Assembly: GCA_000508965.1 (NCBI GenBank)
Contig: BAHV02000006.1
Location: 1 to 64,000 of the forward strand
From: Dielma sp000508965
Lineage (GTDB): Bacteria; Bacillota_I; Bacilli_A; Erysipelotrichales; Erysipelotrichaceae
Reading direction: 5' to 3'
DNA length: 64,000 nucleotides
A model generated the notes under the pieces. It did not search any database, had not been told where the DNA came from, and saw nothing but the letters and a program-made list of their open reading frames with translations. A program made the translations under genes and the position numbers. Shown one piece after another: positions 18,454 through 27,096 of the stretch (its first letter is position 1; the number at the start of each line of letters is the position of its first letter).

Positions 18454-19929
18454 ATGGCAAAAAGATTTCCAGAAAATTTCTTATGGGGCGGTGCGGTCGC
18501 TGCAAATCAGATTGAAGGTGCATATTTGGAAGACGGTAAAAAGTTAAATGTAACGGATGTATTAGTTGGCATTATGAATCAGCCGGATTTAAAATGGAAT
18601 GGAACAAAGTGGGAACCGGCCTTAAATCCTGATAAAAAATATCTAAGCCATGAAGCAATCGATTTTTATCACCGCTATCATGAGGATTTGGAATATATGC
18701 ATCAAATGGGCTTTAAGGCTTTCCGTACAAGTATCTCTTGGGGGCGTATTTTCCCTAATGGTGACGAAGCAGAACCCAATGAAGCCGGATTAAAATTCTA
18801 TGATGATTTATTTGATGAAATGATTCGTTTGGGAATGGAGCCAGTCATCACATTAAGTCATTATGAAATGCCGCTGCATTTATTAACCGAATACGGCGGC
18901 TGGCTAAATAAAAAAATGATTGATTTCTGGATGAACTATGTAACTGTTGTGTTCAATCGTTATAAGGGTAAAGTTAAATATTACATGACGTTCAACGAAG
19001 TGAATAATATTTTCAGAATGCCTTTTGCTGCCGGCGGTGTCTTAGATATTAACCCTAAAAATACAGAAAAGGTGAATGCTGATCTGACAATGCAGCAGCT
19101 CTATCAGGCTACTCACTATCTGTTTGTAGCTCATGCGAAAACCGTGAAGCTGGGACATGAGATTGATCCAAAAATGAAGGTTGGCTGCATGCTTTCATTA
19201 TCACATATTGCGACTTATCCATATACTTGTGATCCCGATGATATTTTAGGTGTAGTTGATCATAGACGGAAACATTATTTATTCCTTGATGTTATGTGCA
19301 AAGGTCAATATCCCGGTTATGTAAAACGTATTTGGCGAGAAAATGATGTACATGTAGAAATGAATGAAGATGAATTAGAAACGATTGCCAATTATACCTC
19401 CGACTATATCGCATTCAGCTATTATCGTTCTACTGTTTATCACAAGGATGCTGCGATTCGGGTAGATACCGGTGGTTCTGCTGGTTTAAATAATCCATAT
19501 TTAAAAGAGACTTCACCTGAACCATGGTGCTGGCCGGTTGATCCTAAGGGACTTCGCTTTGTATGCAATGATTTGAATGACCGCTATGGATTGCCGCTAT
19601 TCATTGTTGAAAACGGCATCGGCTTAGATGAAGCAGTTGATGAAAATGGTAAAATTCAGGATGATTTCAGAAAACGGTATATCCATGATCACTTAGCACA
19701 GGTTCAGGAATCAATTGAAGACGGGTGCGAAATTATGGGTTATCTTTACTGGGGGCCGATTGATATCGTATCCGCAGGTACTGGGGAAATGAGAAAACGT
19801 TATGGCTTTGTTTATGTGGATCGTAATAATGAAGGAGAAGGAAGCCTTGATAGATATAAGAAAGATTCATTTGAATATTTCTCAAAAGTAATAGCTAGTA
19901 ACGGTGAAGATCTGACTTATACTGAATAA
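18454..19929 (+). CDS. Second GH1 6-phospho-beta-glucosidase
   Basis: A second 491-residue GH1 enzyme, two bases after the first and equal in length but clearly diverged. It begins FPENFLWGGAVAANQIEGAY and keeps the acid/base Glu in TFNEVN and the nucleophile in IVENGIG. A tandem pair on one PTS suggests two linkages or aglycones. It overlaps the start of the KdgT-like gene by one base. Confidence 0.93.
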   Translation: MAKRFPENFLWGGAVAANQIEGAYLEDGKKLNVTDVLVGIMNQPDLKWNGTKWEPALNPDKKYLSHEAIDFYHRYHEDLEYMHQMGFKAFRTSISWGRIFPNGDEAEPNEAGLKFYDDLFDEMIRLGMEPVITLSHYEMPLHLLTEYGGWLNKKMIDFWMNYVTVVFNRYKGKVKYYMTFNEVNNIFRMPFAAGGVLDINPKNTEKVNADLTMQQLYQATHYLFVAHAKTVKLGHEIDPKMKVGCMLSLSHIATYPYTCDPDDILGVVDHRRKHYLFLDVMCKGQYPGYVKRIWRENDVHVEMNEDELETIANYTSDYIAFSYYRSTVYHKDAAIRVDTGGSAGLNNPYLKETSPEPWCWPVDPKGLRFVCNDLNDRYGLPLFIVENGIGLDEAVDENGKIQDDFRKRYIHDHLAQVQESIEDGCEIMGYLYWGPIDIVSAGTGEMRKRYGFVYVDRNNEGEGSLDRYKKDSFEYFSKVIASNGEDLTYTE

Positions 19930-20888
19930 TGAAAGCTGCGGCTTTAATCAGACGGATTCCGGTAGGCATGATGCTGGTGCCGGTATTCCTCGGCGCATTA
20001 TGTAATACATTTTGTCCGGGTTTACTTGCAATTGGTGATCCCTTTACAGTTACCTTTACTAAGAATGGTCTGATGACGATTATTGGTTTAATGTTGTTTT
20101 TCACCGGTACTCAGATGGATTTTGTAACTATCCGAAAAGTAGCAAAGCGCGGATTGCCGCTGGCATTGTTTAAATTGATTCTCTACTTTATATTTGGTAT
20201 TATCATGCTGCGTTATATGCCAGCAGAGGGCGTTTTTCAAATAAGCTCTTTAGCTTGGATAACCGCTTATATGAGCTGTAATTCTGCTCTTTATTTGAGT
20301 ATCGTTAATGAATTAGGCGATTCTATCGATCAAGCGAATTTCGGTTTAATGACATTAATTGGCTTGCCCAATATAGCCTTGCTGCTGTTTAGCTTTTCAA
20401 GCCAAGGAAATCTGATTAATAGTCTTCTGGCTATGGTGCTTCCTTTGCTGCTGGGGATAGGCTGCAATTTATTAGACTGTGAGTTTAAAGAAATGTTTAA
20501 AGATGGTACCCAATGTTTAATACCATTGGCGGGATTTGCGTTTGGAACCAATATCTCGTTAATAACGATGTTTGAATGCGGTTTTCAAGGTTTGTTTTTA
20601 TGCGGGTGTACATTACTTCTTGCACTGATTCCTGCTTTGCTTTTTGATTGTTTGATACTGAAACAGCCGGGGCATGCGGCAATTGCATCATGCGGTTTAT
20701 CAGGAGTCAGCTTGTCACTGCCTTATTTAGCTGCGCAAATAAATCCAGCGTTTGAGCCATATGTCGGATCAGCAACAGCCCAATGTGCCTTAGCGCTGGT
20801 TATCACAACCTTTGCATTGCCATATTTAACAAGACTATGGCATCATAGAGATAAATCTAAAGTTAGAGTAGTTATCAATGAGCAGTAA
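19929..20888 (+). CDS. KdgT-like 2-keto-3-deoxygluconate transporter family protein
   Basis: A 319-residue membrane protein with about ten helices whose N-terminus (IRRIPVGMMLVPVFLGALCNTF) matches the KdgT permease family. Known members take up 2-keto-3-deoxygluconate with protons. It is the last gene of the beta-glucoside operon, joined to the second GH1 by a one-base overlap. That context suggests transport, possibly export, of an acidic product or aglycone, which is inference. Confidence 0.82.
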   Translation: MKAAALIRRIPVGMMLVPVFLGALCNTFCPGLLAIGDPFTVTFTKNGLMTIIGLMLFFTGTQMDFVTIRKVAKRGLPLALFKLILYFIFGIIMLRYMPAEGVFQISSLAWITAYMSCNSALYLSIVNELGDSIDQANFGLMTLIGLPNIALLLFSFSSQGNLINSLLAMVLPLLLGIGCNLLDCEFKEMFKDGTQCLIPLAGFAFGTNISLITMFECGFQGLFLCGCTLLLALIPALLFDCLILKQPGHAAIASCGLSGVSLSLPYLAAQINPAFEPYVGSATAQCALALVITTFALPYLTRLWHHRDKSKVRVVINEQ

Positions 20889-20910
20889 GAAATCAATATA
20901 GAGAATTTTA

Positions 20911-20941
20911 GGTGACTTATTTTAATAGGTCATCTTTTTTT
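20911..20941 (+). terminator. Terminator of beta-glucoside operon 1
   Basis: GGTGACTTATT (20911-20921) pairs with AATAGGTCATC (11 bp with G-T pairs), followed by seven T's. Confidence 0.85.
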
Positions 20942-20960
20942 GTATATAAAAATTACAATT

Positions 20961-21032
20961 TAACATTATATTCTATATTTAATAAATATATAACATTATA
21001 ATCTTTACAACTAAACATTATTATGTTAAGAT
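20961..21032 (+). promoter_or_regulatory. Promoter region with direct repeats upstream of second EIIC
   Basis: TAACATTATA occurs at 20961-20970 and 20991-21000, and a variant AAACATTATT at 21013-21022. A possible promoter is TTTACA (21004-21009), 17 bases, TAAGAT (21027-21032). The repeats may be regulator sites, perhaps for the GntR/UTRA protein at 24.1-24.8 kb. Confidence 0.45.
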
Positions 21033-21080
21033 GTCAGCAGATAAAGGAAAGTGAATGAAACTTTCAAAGGAGATGGAAAA

Positions 21081-22334
21081 ATGAAAAAATTCATGGACTT
21101 TATGGAGATGAAAGTTGCGCCTATATTTGCTAAATTAGGGGCAAATCCTTACATCGTCGGTGTAAAAGACGGCATGGTCGCAACTGTTCCCTTCACAATT
21201 TTCGGAAGCCTGTTTATTATCATCCAGCAATTTCCAAATGATGCATGGCTGAAATTTATTGAACCTTATAAAGCAATGTTGGGTGTTCCTAACACAATGA
21301 CAATGGGGATCATTGCTTTATATGTAGCTTTTTCAGTTGGTTATAATTTGGCGAAAGAATTTAAACAAGATCGTTTGATGGGAGGTATTCTTTCATTTAT
21401 CGGTTTCATGATGCTTCAGATTGACAGTGAATTTGCAATGTCAACCACTTATTTTGGTTCAAAGGGTATTTTTACGGCTATCGTTGTTGCAATCTTCGCT
21501 GTTAAAATCTTAGAACTGTTTGTCCGCAAAAATTGGATCATCCGCTTCCCTGAAGGCGTACCGGAGGCTGTTTCCAAATCCTTCTCGGCTTTGATTCCGG
21601 GAGCTGTCGCATTAACGATTCTTTGGATGCTGAGCTGTGTCTTTGGTTTAAATATTCCAGAGTTAGTTACGCAATTATTCTCACCGCTTGTATTCGCACT
21701 GAATACATTACCTGGTATCTTGGTTTATATGGTTGTTTCACAGCTGCTGTGGTGCGTAGGTATCCATGGTCAGTCTATCCTCAACGCAGTTGGCGTGCCT
21801 ATTTTTACCACCTTCATAACTGCTAACTCAGAAGCATATCTGGCTGGCAATCCAATCCCTTATATTACAGCTACGGGCTTTATTCCATGGTTTGTATCGC
21901 TGGGCGGTGCCGGTGCTACTTTAGGTCTTGTATTGCTGATGACTCGTTCAAAAGAAAAATCCTTTAGCACACTGGGTAAATTGGCTTTGCCGGCAGGTAT
22001 CTTTAATATCAATGAACCGGTTACTTTCGGTTTCCCAATCGTTATGAACCCAGTTATGATGATTCCATTTGTTTTAGTCGATGTTGTTTTAGTTATCGGT
22101 ACTTATTTCTTGATGTTCTTTAATATTATCGGCCGTCCGGTAGCTCTTGTACCATGGATCATGCCGCCGGTAATTGGCGCATATCTCTCAACTGGCGGAA
22201 ATATTCCAGCCGCTGTCTGGGCTTTCTGCGGACTGCTGATATCCATTGCGATTTACTATCCGTTCTTTAAAATTGCAGAGAAAATGCGTATGAAAGAAGT
22301 TGAAGAAGCACAAAAAAATTTGAATCAGCAGTAG
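21081..22334 (+). CDS. PTS cellobiose-family EIIC permease
   Basis: A 417-residue membrane EIIC of the Lac family, with the usual start KVAPIFAKLGANPYIVGVKDG, the motif LLWCVGIHGQS and GIFNINEPVTFGFPIV. ATG 21081 is preferred over an upstream GTG because AAAGGAGATGG sits just before it. No EIIA or EIIB is adjacent on this side. The EIIB-EIIA pair at 24.98-25.6 kb, beyond the GGT-like and GntR genes, is the natural partner. Confidence 0.92.
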   Translation: MKKFMDFMEMKVAPIFAKLGANPYIVGVKDGMVATVPFTIFGSLFIIIQQFPNDAWLKFIEPYKAMLGVPNTMTMGIIALYVAFSVGYNLAKEFKQDRLMGGILSFIGFMMLQIDSEFAMSTTYFGSKGIFTAIVVAIFAVKILELFVRKNWIIRFPEGVPEAVSKSFSALIPGAVALTILWMLSCVFGLNIPELVTQLFSPLVFALNTLPGILVYMVVSQLLWCVGIHGQSILNAVGVPIFTTFITANSEAYLAGNPIPYITATGFIPWFVSLGGAGATLGLVLLMTRSKEKSFSTLGKLALPAGIFNINEPVTFGFPIVMNPVMMIPFVLVDVVLVIGTYFLMFFNIIGRPVALVPWIMPPVIGAYLSTGGNIPAAVWAFCGLLISIAIYYPFFKIAEKMRMKEVEEAQKNLNQQ

Positions 22335-22353
22335 ACGAAAAGAAGGTGAATTT

Positions 22354-23967
22354 ATGAAACATCGAGGTATTGTGATGAGCAGAAAGGGCATGGTAGCCTC
22401 CGCTCATTCGTTGATATCCTCAACAGGAATCGATATATTGAAAAAAGGCGGCAACGCGATGGATGCGGCAGTTGCCATGGCTAATACAAGCGGCGTTGTA
22501 CTTCCCGATATGTGTGGCTTGGGCGGTGATGTATTCTTACTGTATTTTGATGCGGCCAGTAAAAAAATCAGTGCGCTTAACGGCTCCGGTGCGGCACCAG
22601 CGCGAGCGACAATTGATTATTTCAAAAGTCATGGCATGAATCATATTCCTAATGACGGCATTTTATCGGCAGCAGTACCGGGTGAAGTTGATGCCTGCTT
22701 GCTTGCCTTAGAAAAATTTGGTACGATGTGTTTTGCTGATCTATGTCAGGACGCTATCGATTTGGCCGAAAATGGCTGTCCGATATCAGAAAAGGTAGCT
22801 CGCCATTTGCATACTGATTATGATAAAATCTTACGTTTTGAAGGTCTGCGTAAGCGGTTCTTAAAAAATGACAATGAACCGCTGGCTGCCGGAGAACTGT
22901 ATTATAATCCTGAATATGCCCATTCATTGCGTATTATCGCAGAACAAGGCCGCAATGCTTTTTATGAAGGTGAACTTGCGGAAAAATTAGTCAAACATTC
23001 TGAAAAACGCGGCGGTTTATTTAAACTGGAAGATCTGAAGGCAATGAAATCAGAAATTCTTGAACCAATTTCAGTTCCTTACCGTAATTATCGGGTTTTC
23101 CAAACGCCGCCGGTATCACAAGGCATTATTCATCTGGAAGAAATGAATATCTTAAATCAATTTGATTTTTCGAAACTAGAACCTGAATCAGCAGAGGCCA
23201 TTCATTTGATGGTGGAAGCAAAAAAACTTGCTTTCAATGACCGGGTAAGTTACTTTGGTGATCCATCGTTTGTAAATAACCCGATCGATATGATCTTATC
23301 TGAAGAATATGCGAAAAAGCAGGCTTCCACGATTCGCATGGATCGTTCACTGCCGATTATCGATGAAATCCCATTTAACGAAAAGGGTCACACGACAAGC
23401 TTTGTGGTTGTAGACAGTCAAGGCAATGCGGTTTCCTTTATACACAGCATTTCAGCATCTTGGGGATCTGGTGAGGAAATTGAAGGCTGCGGCATCTTGC
23501 TGAATAACCGTTTAGGCTCAGGATTCAATTTGACAGAAGGTCATCCAAATTGTCTGCATCCGCATAAACGAACGATGCACACATTAGTTACTTATATGGT
23601 AACTGATAATCAGGGGAATCTGCGCTGGGTCGGCAATACACCGGGCGGCGACAATCAGCCGCAGTGGAACATGCAGACTTTATGCAATGTCATTGATTTT
23701 GGTATGGATGTGCAAACTGCATTAGAAACTGCTAAATGGGCAGATGCTCAATCCAGCAATCCATGCGGCAGTATTACAAATGTATTAAAAATAGAAAAAC
23801 AGATTGGAGAAGAGAAGCTGAAGCAATTACAGGCCATGGGACATGTGCTGAAAGTAATTGAGCCTTATGAATGTTCAGGCGCTTCACAGTTAATCGAAAT
23901 AAAGGACAATGGTGTTTTATTTGGCGGCAGTGATCCACGGGCTGACGGCTGTGCTATGCCATTATAG
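22354..23967 (+). CDS. Gamma-glutamyltransferase-family (Ntn hydrolase) protein
   Basis: A 537-residue member of the GGT fold (Ntn hydrolase), normally self-cleaved to expose a catalytic Thr. The cleavage and nucleophile region is KGHTTSFVVVD (~residues 346-356), and GTTG-type glycine loops such as SASWGSGEEIEG follow. It lacks a signal peptide, unlike secreted glutathione-degrading GGTs, so it is probably cytoplasmic. Cytoplasmic relatives hydrolyse other amides (for example oxamate amidohydrolase). Its position 19 bases after a PTS EIIC suggests action on an amide-bearing glycoside, which is speculative. Confidence 0.8.
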   Translation: MKHRGIVMSRKGMVASAHSLISSTGIDILKKGGNAMDAAVAMANTSGVVLPDMCGLGGDVFLLYFDAASKKISALNGSGAAPARATIDYFKSHGMNHIPNDGILSAAVPGEVDACLLALEKFGTMCFADLCQDAIDLAENGCPISEKVARHLHTDYDKILRFEGLRKRFLKNDNEPLAAGELYYNPEYAHSLRIIAEQGRNAFYEGELAEKLVKHSEKRGGLFKLEDLKAMKSEILEPISVPYRNYRVFQTPPVSQGIIHLEEMNILNQFDFSKLEPESAEAIHLMVEAKKLAFNDRVSYFGDPSFVNNPIDMILSEEYAKKQASTIRMDRSLPIIDEIPFNEKGHTTSFVVVDSQGNAVSFIHSISASWGSGEEIEGCGILLNNRLGSGFNLTEGHPNCLHPHKRTMHTLVTYMVTDNQGNLRWVGNTPGGDNQPQWNMQTLCNVIDFGMDVQTALETAKWADAQSSNPCGSITNVLKIEKQIGEEKLKQLQAMGHVLKVIEPYECSGASQLIEIKDNGVLFGGSDPRADGCAMPL

Positions 23968-23991
23968 GAATAGTTTTCTTAATGATTTATT

Positions 23992-24050
23992 AAAAATGCT
24001 GTTAGTAGCAGCTGTATGTCATCGTGCTGCAGTTTGCTGACAGCATTTTT
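23992..24050 (+). terminator. Terminator after GGT-family gene
   Basis: AAAAATGCTGT (23992-24002) pairs with ACAGCATTTTT (24040-24050). An inner GCAGC/GCTGC stem extends the hairpin. Confidence 0.8.
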
Positions 24051-24065
24051 ACTATGGTAAAAGTA

Positions 24066-24092
24066 ATAAAAAACTGCCATTTACAGGCAGTT
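24066..24092 (-). terminator. Terminator of GntR/UTRA gene
   Basis: Read on the reverse strand, AACTGCC, a 7-base loop and GGCAGTT are followed by a T-run, just past the stop of the GntR gene. Confidence 0.8.
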
Positions 24093-24099
24093 GTATCTC

Positions 24100-24807
24100 T
24101 TATACATCAAAATTAATCACGTAATTATGCATCCGTGTATTGTACTGTGAGTATGATATTTCAAGCACTTCACCATTGATGCCGTAAGTCGTGCGCTTTC
24201 TGCCAAGCGTCGGGCCTTCCTTAAGCTTCAGCTCTTCAAGAATCTGTGTAGATGGATAATCAATATAGAATTCATCAGTAAAGTGTGAAATCATGCGATG
24301 ATTCTTATACATCTGCATATAAATGGAAAAACGCTCATCATCGGATACCTCATCCAGCTTCATTTCCCCCAGCAGATAATGCGTGTAATAAATATAAGGA
24401 ACACCATCCAGAAAGTATTTTCTGGTGATTTTGTAACATTCACTGCCGAAGTATTGATAAAGCTCATCCTGCGGCTCCAATGAAATACGGGACACCTTTG
24501 TATTCTCTCTTCTGAATACATAGCCTTCATCCGTCAATGTTTTTGAAAATGGCTGTGATCGGGTGAGGATATTATATAATCCATTGCTGATAACCTTAGT
24601 TCCAGAACCGCTTTTCTTACTCACAAAGCCTTCATTTTCAAGCATGCCGATTGCTTTTCTGATCGTGATCTTACTGACATCAAATTCTTTTTCTAATTCA
24701 TTTTCAGTAGGCATAAAGGTATGCAGTCCATATTCACCGGTGATGATCCGCTCTTTCAATATTTCTAATACAGTCATATATAAAGGGATTTTTGATTTCT
24801 TATCCAT
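24100..24807 (-). CDS. GntR/HutC-family repressor with UTRA domain
   Basis: A 235-residue regulator with a winged HTH (residues ~8-72, EKEFDVSKITIRKAIGMLENEGFV) and a UTRA ligand-binding domain (~90-230). It probably represses the flanking beta-glucoside genes until a phosphorylated sugar binds. It starts behind AAGGAG, is divergent from the EIIB-EIIA-GH4 genes and convergent with the EIIC-GGT pair. The direct repeats at 24,885-24,921 are its likely operators. Confidence 0.92.
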   Translation of the reverse strand: MDKKSKIPLYMTVLEILKERIITGEYGLHTFMPTENELEKEFDVSKITIRKAIGMLENEGFVSKKSGSGTKVISNGLYNILTRSQPFSKTLTDEGYVFRRENTKVSRISLEPQDELYQYFGSECYKITRKYFLDGVPYIYYTHYLLGEMKLDEVSDDERFSIYMQMYKNHRMISHFTDEFYIDYPSTQILEELKLKEGPTLGRKRTTYGINGEVLEISYSQYNTRMHNYVINFDV

Positions 24808-24884
24808 AAAGAATACTCCTTTTCATTTCTTATATTATACTCTATTTTATTAAATTTGTCATAAATGTATGATTTATAATTTAT

Positions 24885-24921
24885 AAAGAATATAATGATT
24901 GAAATAAAAGAATATAATGAT
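24885..24921. repeat. Tandem 15-bp operator-like repeats in divergent promoter region
   Basis: AAAGAATATAATGAT is present exactly twice, at 24885-24899 and 24907-24921, 22 bases apart, between the divergent GntR gene and the EIIB gene. The repeat contains TATAAT, so it could also include -10 elements. Its place suggests a binding site for the GntR/UTRA regulator. Confidence 0.5.
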
Positions 24922-24975
24922 ATAATAATATCATAGAAACAGGAACTGTCCTGTGAAGCAAGAGGAGAGAAATTT

Positions 24976-25278
24976 ATGAAAAATATTGTCTTATTATGTT
25001 CCGCTGGTATGAGTACAAGTATGCTGGTAACTAAAATGCGTGCAGCTGCTGAAGCTGAGGGGGTTGCGTGCAGCATCGACGCCTATGGACTTTCTGAAGC
25101 ATCAGCCATGATACCAACCGCTGCCTGTGTATTATTGGGGCCGCAGGTACGTTTCCATCTTCAAAAGCTGCAGCAGCAATATCCGAGTGTACCAATGGCT
25201 TCAATCGATATGCGGATGTATGGATCAATGGATGGCAAGGGTGTCTTCCAACAGGCACTAAAGCTGATTGGAGAGTAA
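24976..25278 (+). CDS. PTS cellobiose-type EIIB
   Basis: A 100-residue EIIB with active-site Cys8 in CSAGMSTS. It starts behind AGAGGAG and is the first gene of an EIIB-EIIA-GH4 unit that lacks its own EIIC. The EIIC at 21.1 kb probably completes the system. Confidence 0.93.
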   Translation: MKNIVLLCSAGMSTSMLVTKMRAAAEAEGVACSIDAYGLSEASAMIPTAACVLLGPQVRFHLQKLQQQYPSVPMASIDMRMYGSMDGKGVFQQALKLIGE

Positions 25279-25279
25279 G

Positions 25280-25612
25280 ATGGAAGGTTTAGAACTAACT
25301 TGTTTTCAGATTATTTCGGCAGTTGGCAGCGCTCGTTCCTTCTATATTGAAGCGATTCAGGAGGCGAAGGCAGGTCATTATGATTCAGCAAAAGACTTGA
25401 TTCAGCAAGGACAGGCTATTTTCTTAGAAGGTCATCATGCTCATGCTGCTTTGATTCAGCAGGAGGCATCTGGGGATCAGCTGGCCTTTCAGTTATTGCT
25501 GGTTCACGCCGAAGATCAGTTAATGTCCGCTGAGTCATTCGGCATTTTGGCGGAAGAATTTATCAGTGTATATGAAACCATAGAGAGGAGAAGTTATGAA
25601 AAAAGCAATTAA
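25280..25612 (+). CDS. PTS lactose/cellobiose-type EIIA
   Basis: A 110-residue EIIA of the Lac family with the phospho-His in LVHAEDQL. ATG 25280 is chosen over an upstream TTG because GGAG lies six bases before it and it directly follows the EIIB stop. It overlaps the GH4 gene by 17 bases. Confidence 0.92.
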   Translation: MEGLELTCFQIISAVGSARSFYIEAIQEAKAGHYDSAKDLIQQGQAIFLEGHHAHAALIQQEASGDQLAFQLLLVHAEDQLMSAESFGILAEEFISVYETIERRSYEKSN

Positions 25613-26918
25613 GGTAGTTACGATCGGCGGCGGCAGCAGTTATACACCAGAACTTGTGGAAGGCTTTATTAAACGTTATGAACAATGTCCGATCCGTGAG
25701 CTCTGGCTTGTTGATATTGAAGCTGGCAGAGAAAAGTTGGAAATTGTAGGCGCATTAGCGAAACGCATGGTTGAAAAGGCAGGTCTTCCGATGAAGATCA
25801 TTCTTACCCTTGACCGCCGTGAAGCATTAAAGGATGCTGATTATGTTACCACTCAAATGCGCATCGGACTGCTGCCGGCACGCGTTAAGGATGAGCGGAT
25901 ACCATTAAGCCATGGCATGATCGGTCAGGAAACCAACGGTGCGGGCGGTATGTTTAAAGCGCTTAGAACGATACCGGTCATTTTGGATATCGTTAAGGAT
26001 ATGCAGGAGCTGTGTCCGCAGGCTTGGCTGATTAATTTCACTAATCCGGCTGGGATGGTTACCGAAGCTGTGCTGCGGTATACAAATTTTGAACGTGTTA
26101 TCGGCTTATGCAATGTGCCGATTGGTATGGTGAACGGTATCGCCAAAATCATGGATGTCGAGCCAGAACGGGTAAGAATGGAATTATCTGGTTTAAACCA
26201 TCATGTTTTTGCGACAGATGTGTTTATTGACGGCAAATCTGTACTCGATGAAGTCATTGAGAAATATGCGCATGTTGATCCATCGGATGCTCTGGCCATG
26301 AAAAACTTCAACGCTCTGCCATTCTCACCAGCCTTCATCCGCGGTTTGCACTGCATACCATGTCCTTATCATAATTATTATTTCTTCACCAAGGAGCAGC
26401 TTGCGAAAGAACTTGAAGAATACCAAGCCGGTCATGTGCGCGCTGAAGTTGTATCACAGGTGGAGAAGGAGCTGTTTGAATTATATAAAGATCCTGAGCT
26501 TGATGTGAAGCCTAAGCAGCTTGAACAGCGAGGCGGTGCTCATTACAGCGATGCTGCGTGTAATCTGATTGCATCTTTATACAGCAATTCAGGTGATATC
26601 CAATATGTGAATGTGCGAAACAATGGTGCCATTAGTAATCTGCCAGCGGACAGTGCCGTAGAAATCGCTTGTGTCATCACCGCTGATGGTCCTAAACCAA
26701 TCGCTGTCGGCGAATTGAAGCCGCAGATCAACGGAACAATTCAAACCATCAAAACCTTTGAACGATTAGTCTGTGAAGCTGCCGTCAGCGGCAATCGGGA
26801 CATTGCGATTACTGCTCTGAATATGAATCCATTGGTTCCTTCAGATGAGCTTGCAAATCTTGTCTTTGATGAATTGCTTGAAGCCCATAAAGAATACCTG
26901 CCGCAATTCACTAAATAA
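25596..26918 (+). CDS. GH4 6-phospho-beta-glucosidase (NAD/Mn-dependent)
   Basis: A 440-residue family 4 glycosidase. It has an N-terminal NAD-binding fold (VVTIGGGSSYTPELVEGF), the metal and catalytic region INFTNPAGMVTEA, GLCNVPIG with the Mn-ligand Cys, and GLNHHVF. GH4 enzymes work by a redox-elimination mechanism that needs NAD and a divalent metal, unlike the two GH1 enzymes nearby. It is probably a LicH/CelF-type phospho-beta-glucosidase for sugars brought in by the adjacent PTS proteins. Confidence 0.93.
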   Translation: MKKAIKVVTIGGGSSYTPELVEGFIKRYEQCPIRELWLVDIEAGREKLEIVGALAKRMVEKAGLPMKIILTLDRREALKDADYVTTQMRIGLLPARVKDERIPLSHGMIGQETNGAGGMFKALRTIPVILDIVKDMQELCPQAWLINFTNPAGMVTEAVLRYTNFERVIGLCNVPIGMVNGIAKIMDVEPERVRMELSGLNHHVFATDVFIDGKSVLDEVIEKYAHVDPSDALAMKNFNALPFSPAFIRGLHCIPCPYHNYYFFTKEQLAKELEEYQAGHVRAEVVSQVEKELFELYKDPELDVKPKQLEQRGGAHYSDAACNLIASLYSNSGDIQYVNVRNNGAISNLPADSAVEIACVITADGPKPIAVGELKPQINGTIQTIKTFERLVCEAAVSGNRDIAITALNMNPLVPSDELANLVFDELLEAHKEYLPQFTK

Positions 26919-26926
26919 ATATATTG

Positions 26927-26956
26927 AAAAACTGATCTCATAAATCAGTTTTTTTT
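26927..26956 (+). terminator. Terminator of EIIB-EIIA-GH4 operon
   Basis: AAAACTGAT, a 7-base loop and ATCAGTTTT are followed by a T-run. Confidence 0.9.
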
Positions 26957-26985
26957 CTGTCAATGCTGATAGTGAATGCTGTTTT

Positions 26986-27014
26986 TTGATATGTAAGCGG
27001 TTTTATGGTATATT
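26986..27014 (+). promoter_or_regulatory. Promoter with cre box in spacer, ahead of YesN/YesM genes
   Basis: TTGATA (26986-26991), 17 bases, TATATT (27009-27014). The spacer begins with TGTAAGCGGTTTTA (26992-27005), one mismatch from the cre consensus, so CcpA repression of the sugar-sensing system is likely. Confidence 0.65.
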
Positions 27015-27096
27015 TATTTCGAGTAAATGGGATGAACTGATTCAGGCAGAATTGCATGTCTGTTTTATAAATCAATGAGAAAAGAGGAATCGGATC

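Noticed and set aside
24563..24853. 96-codon hydrophobic frame opposite the GntR/UTRA gene
   Set aside because: It is the antisense of a complete regulator and lacks a start site.
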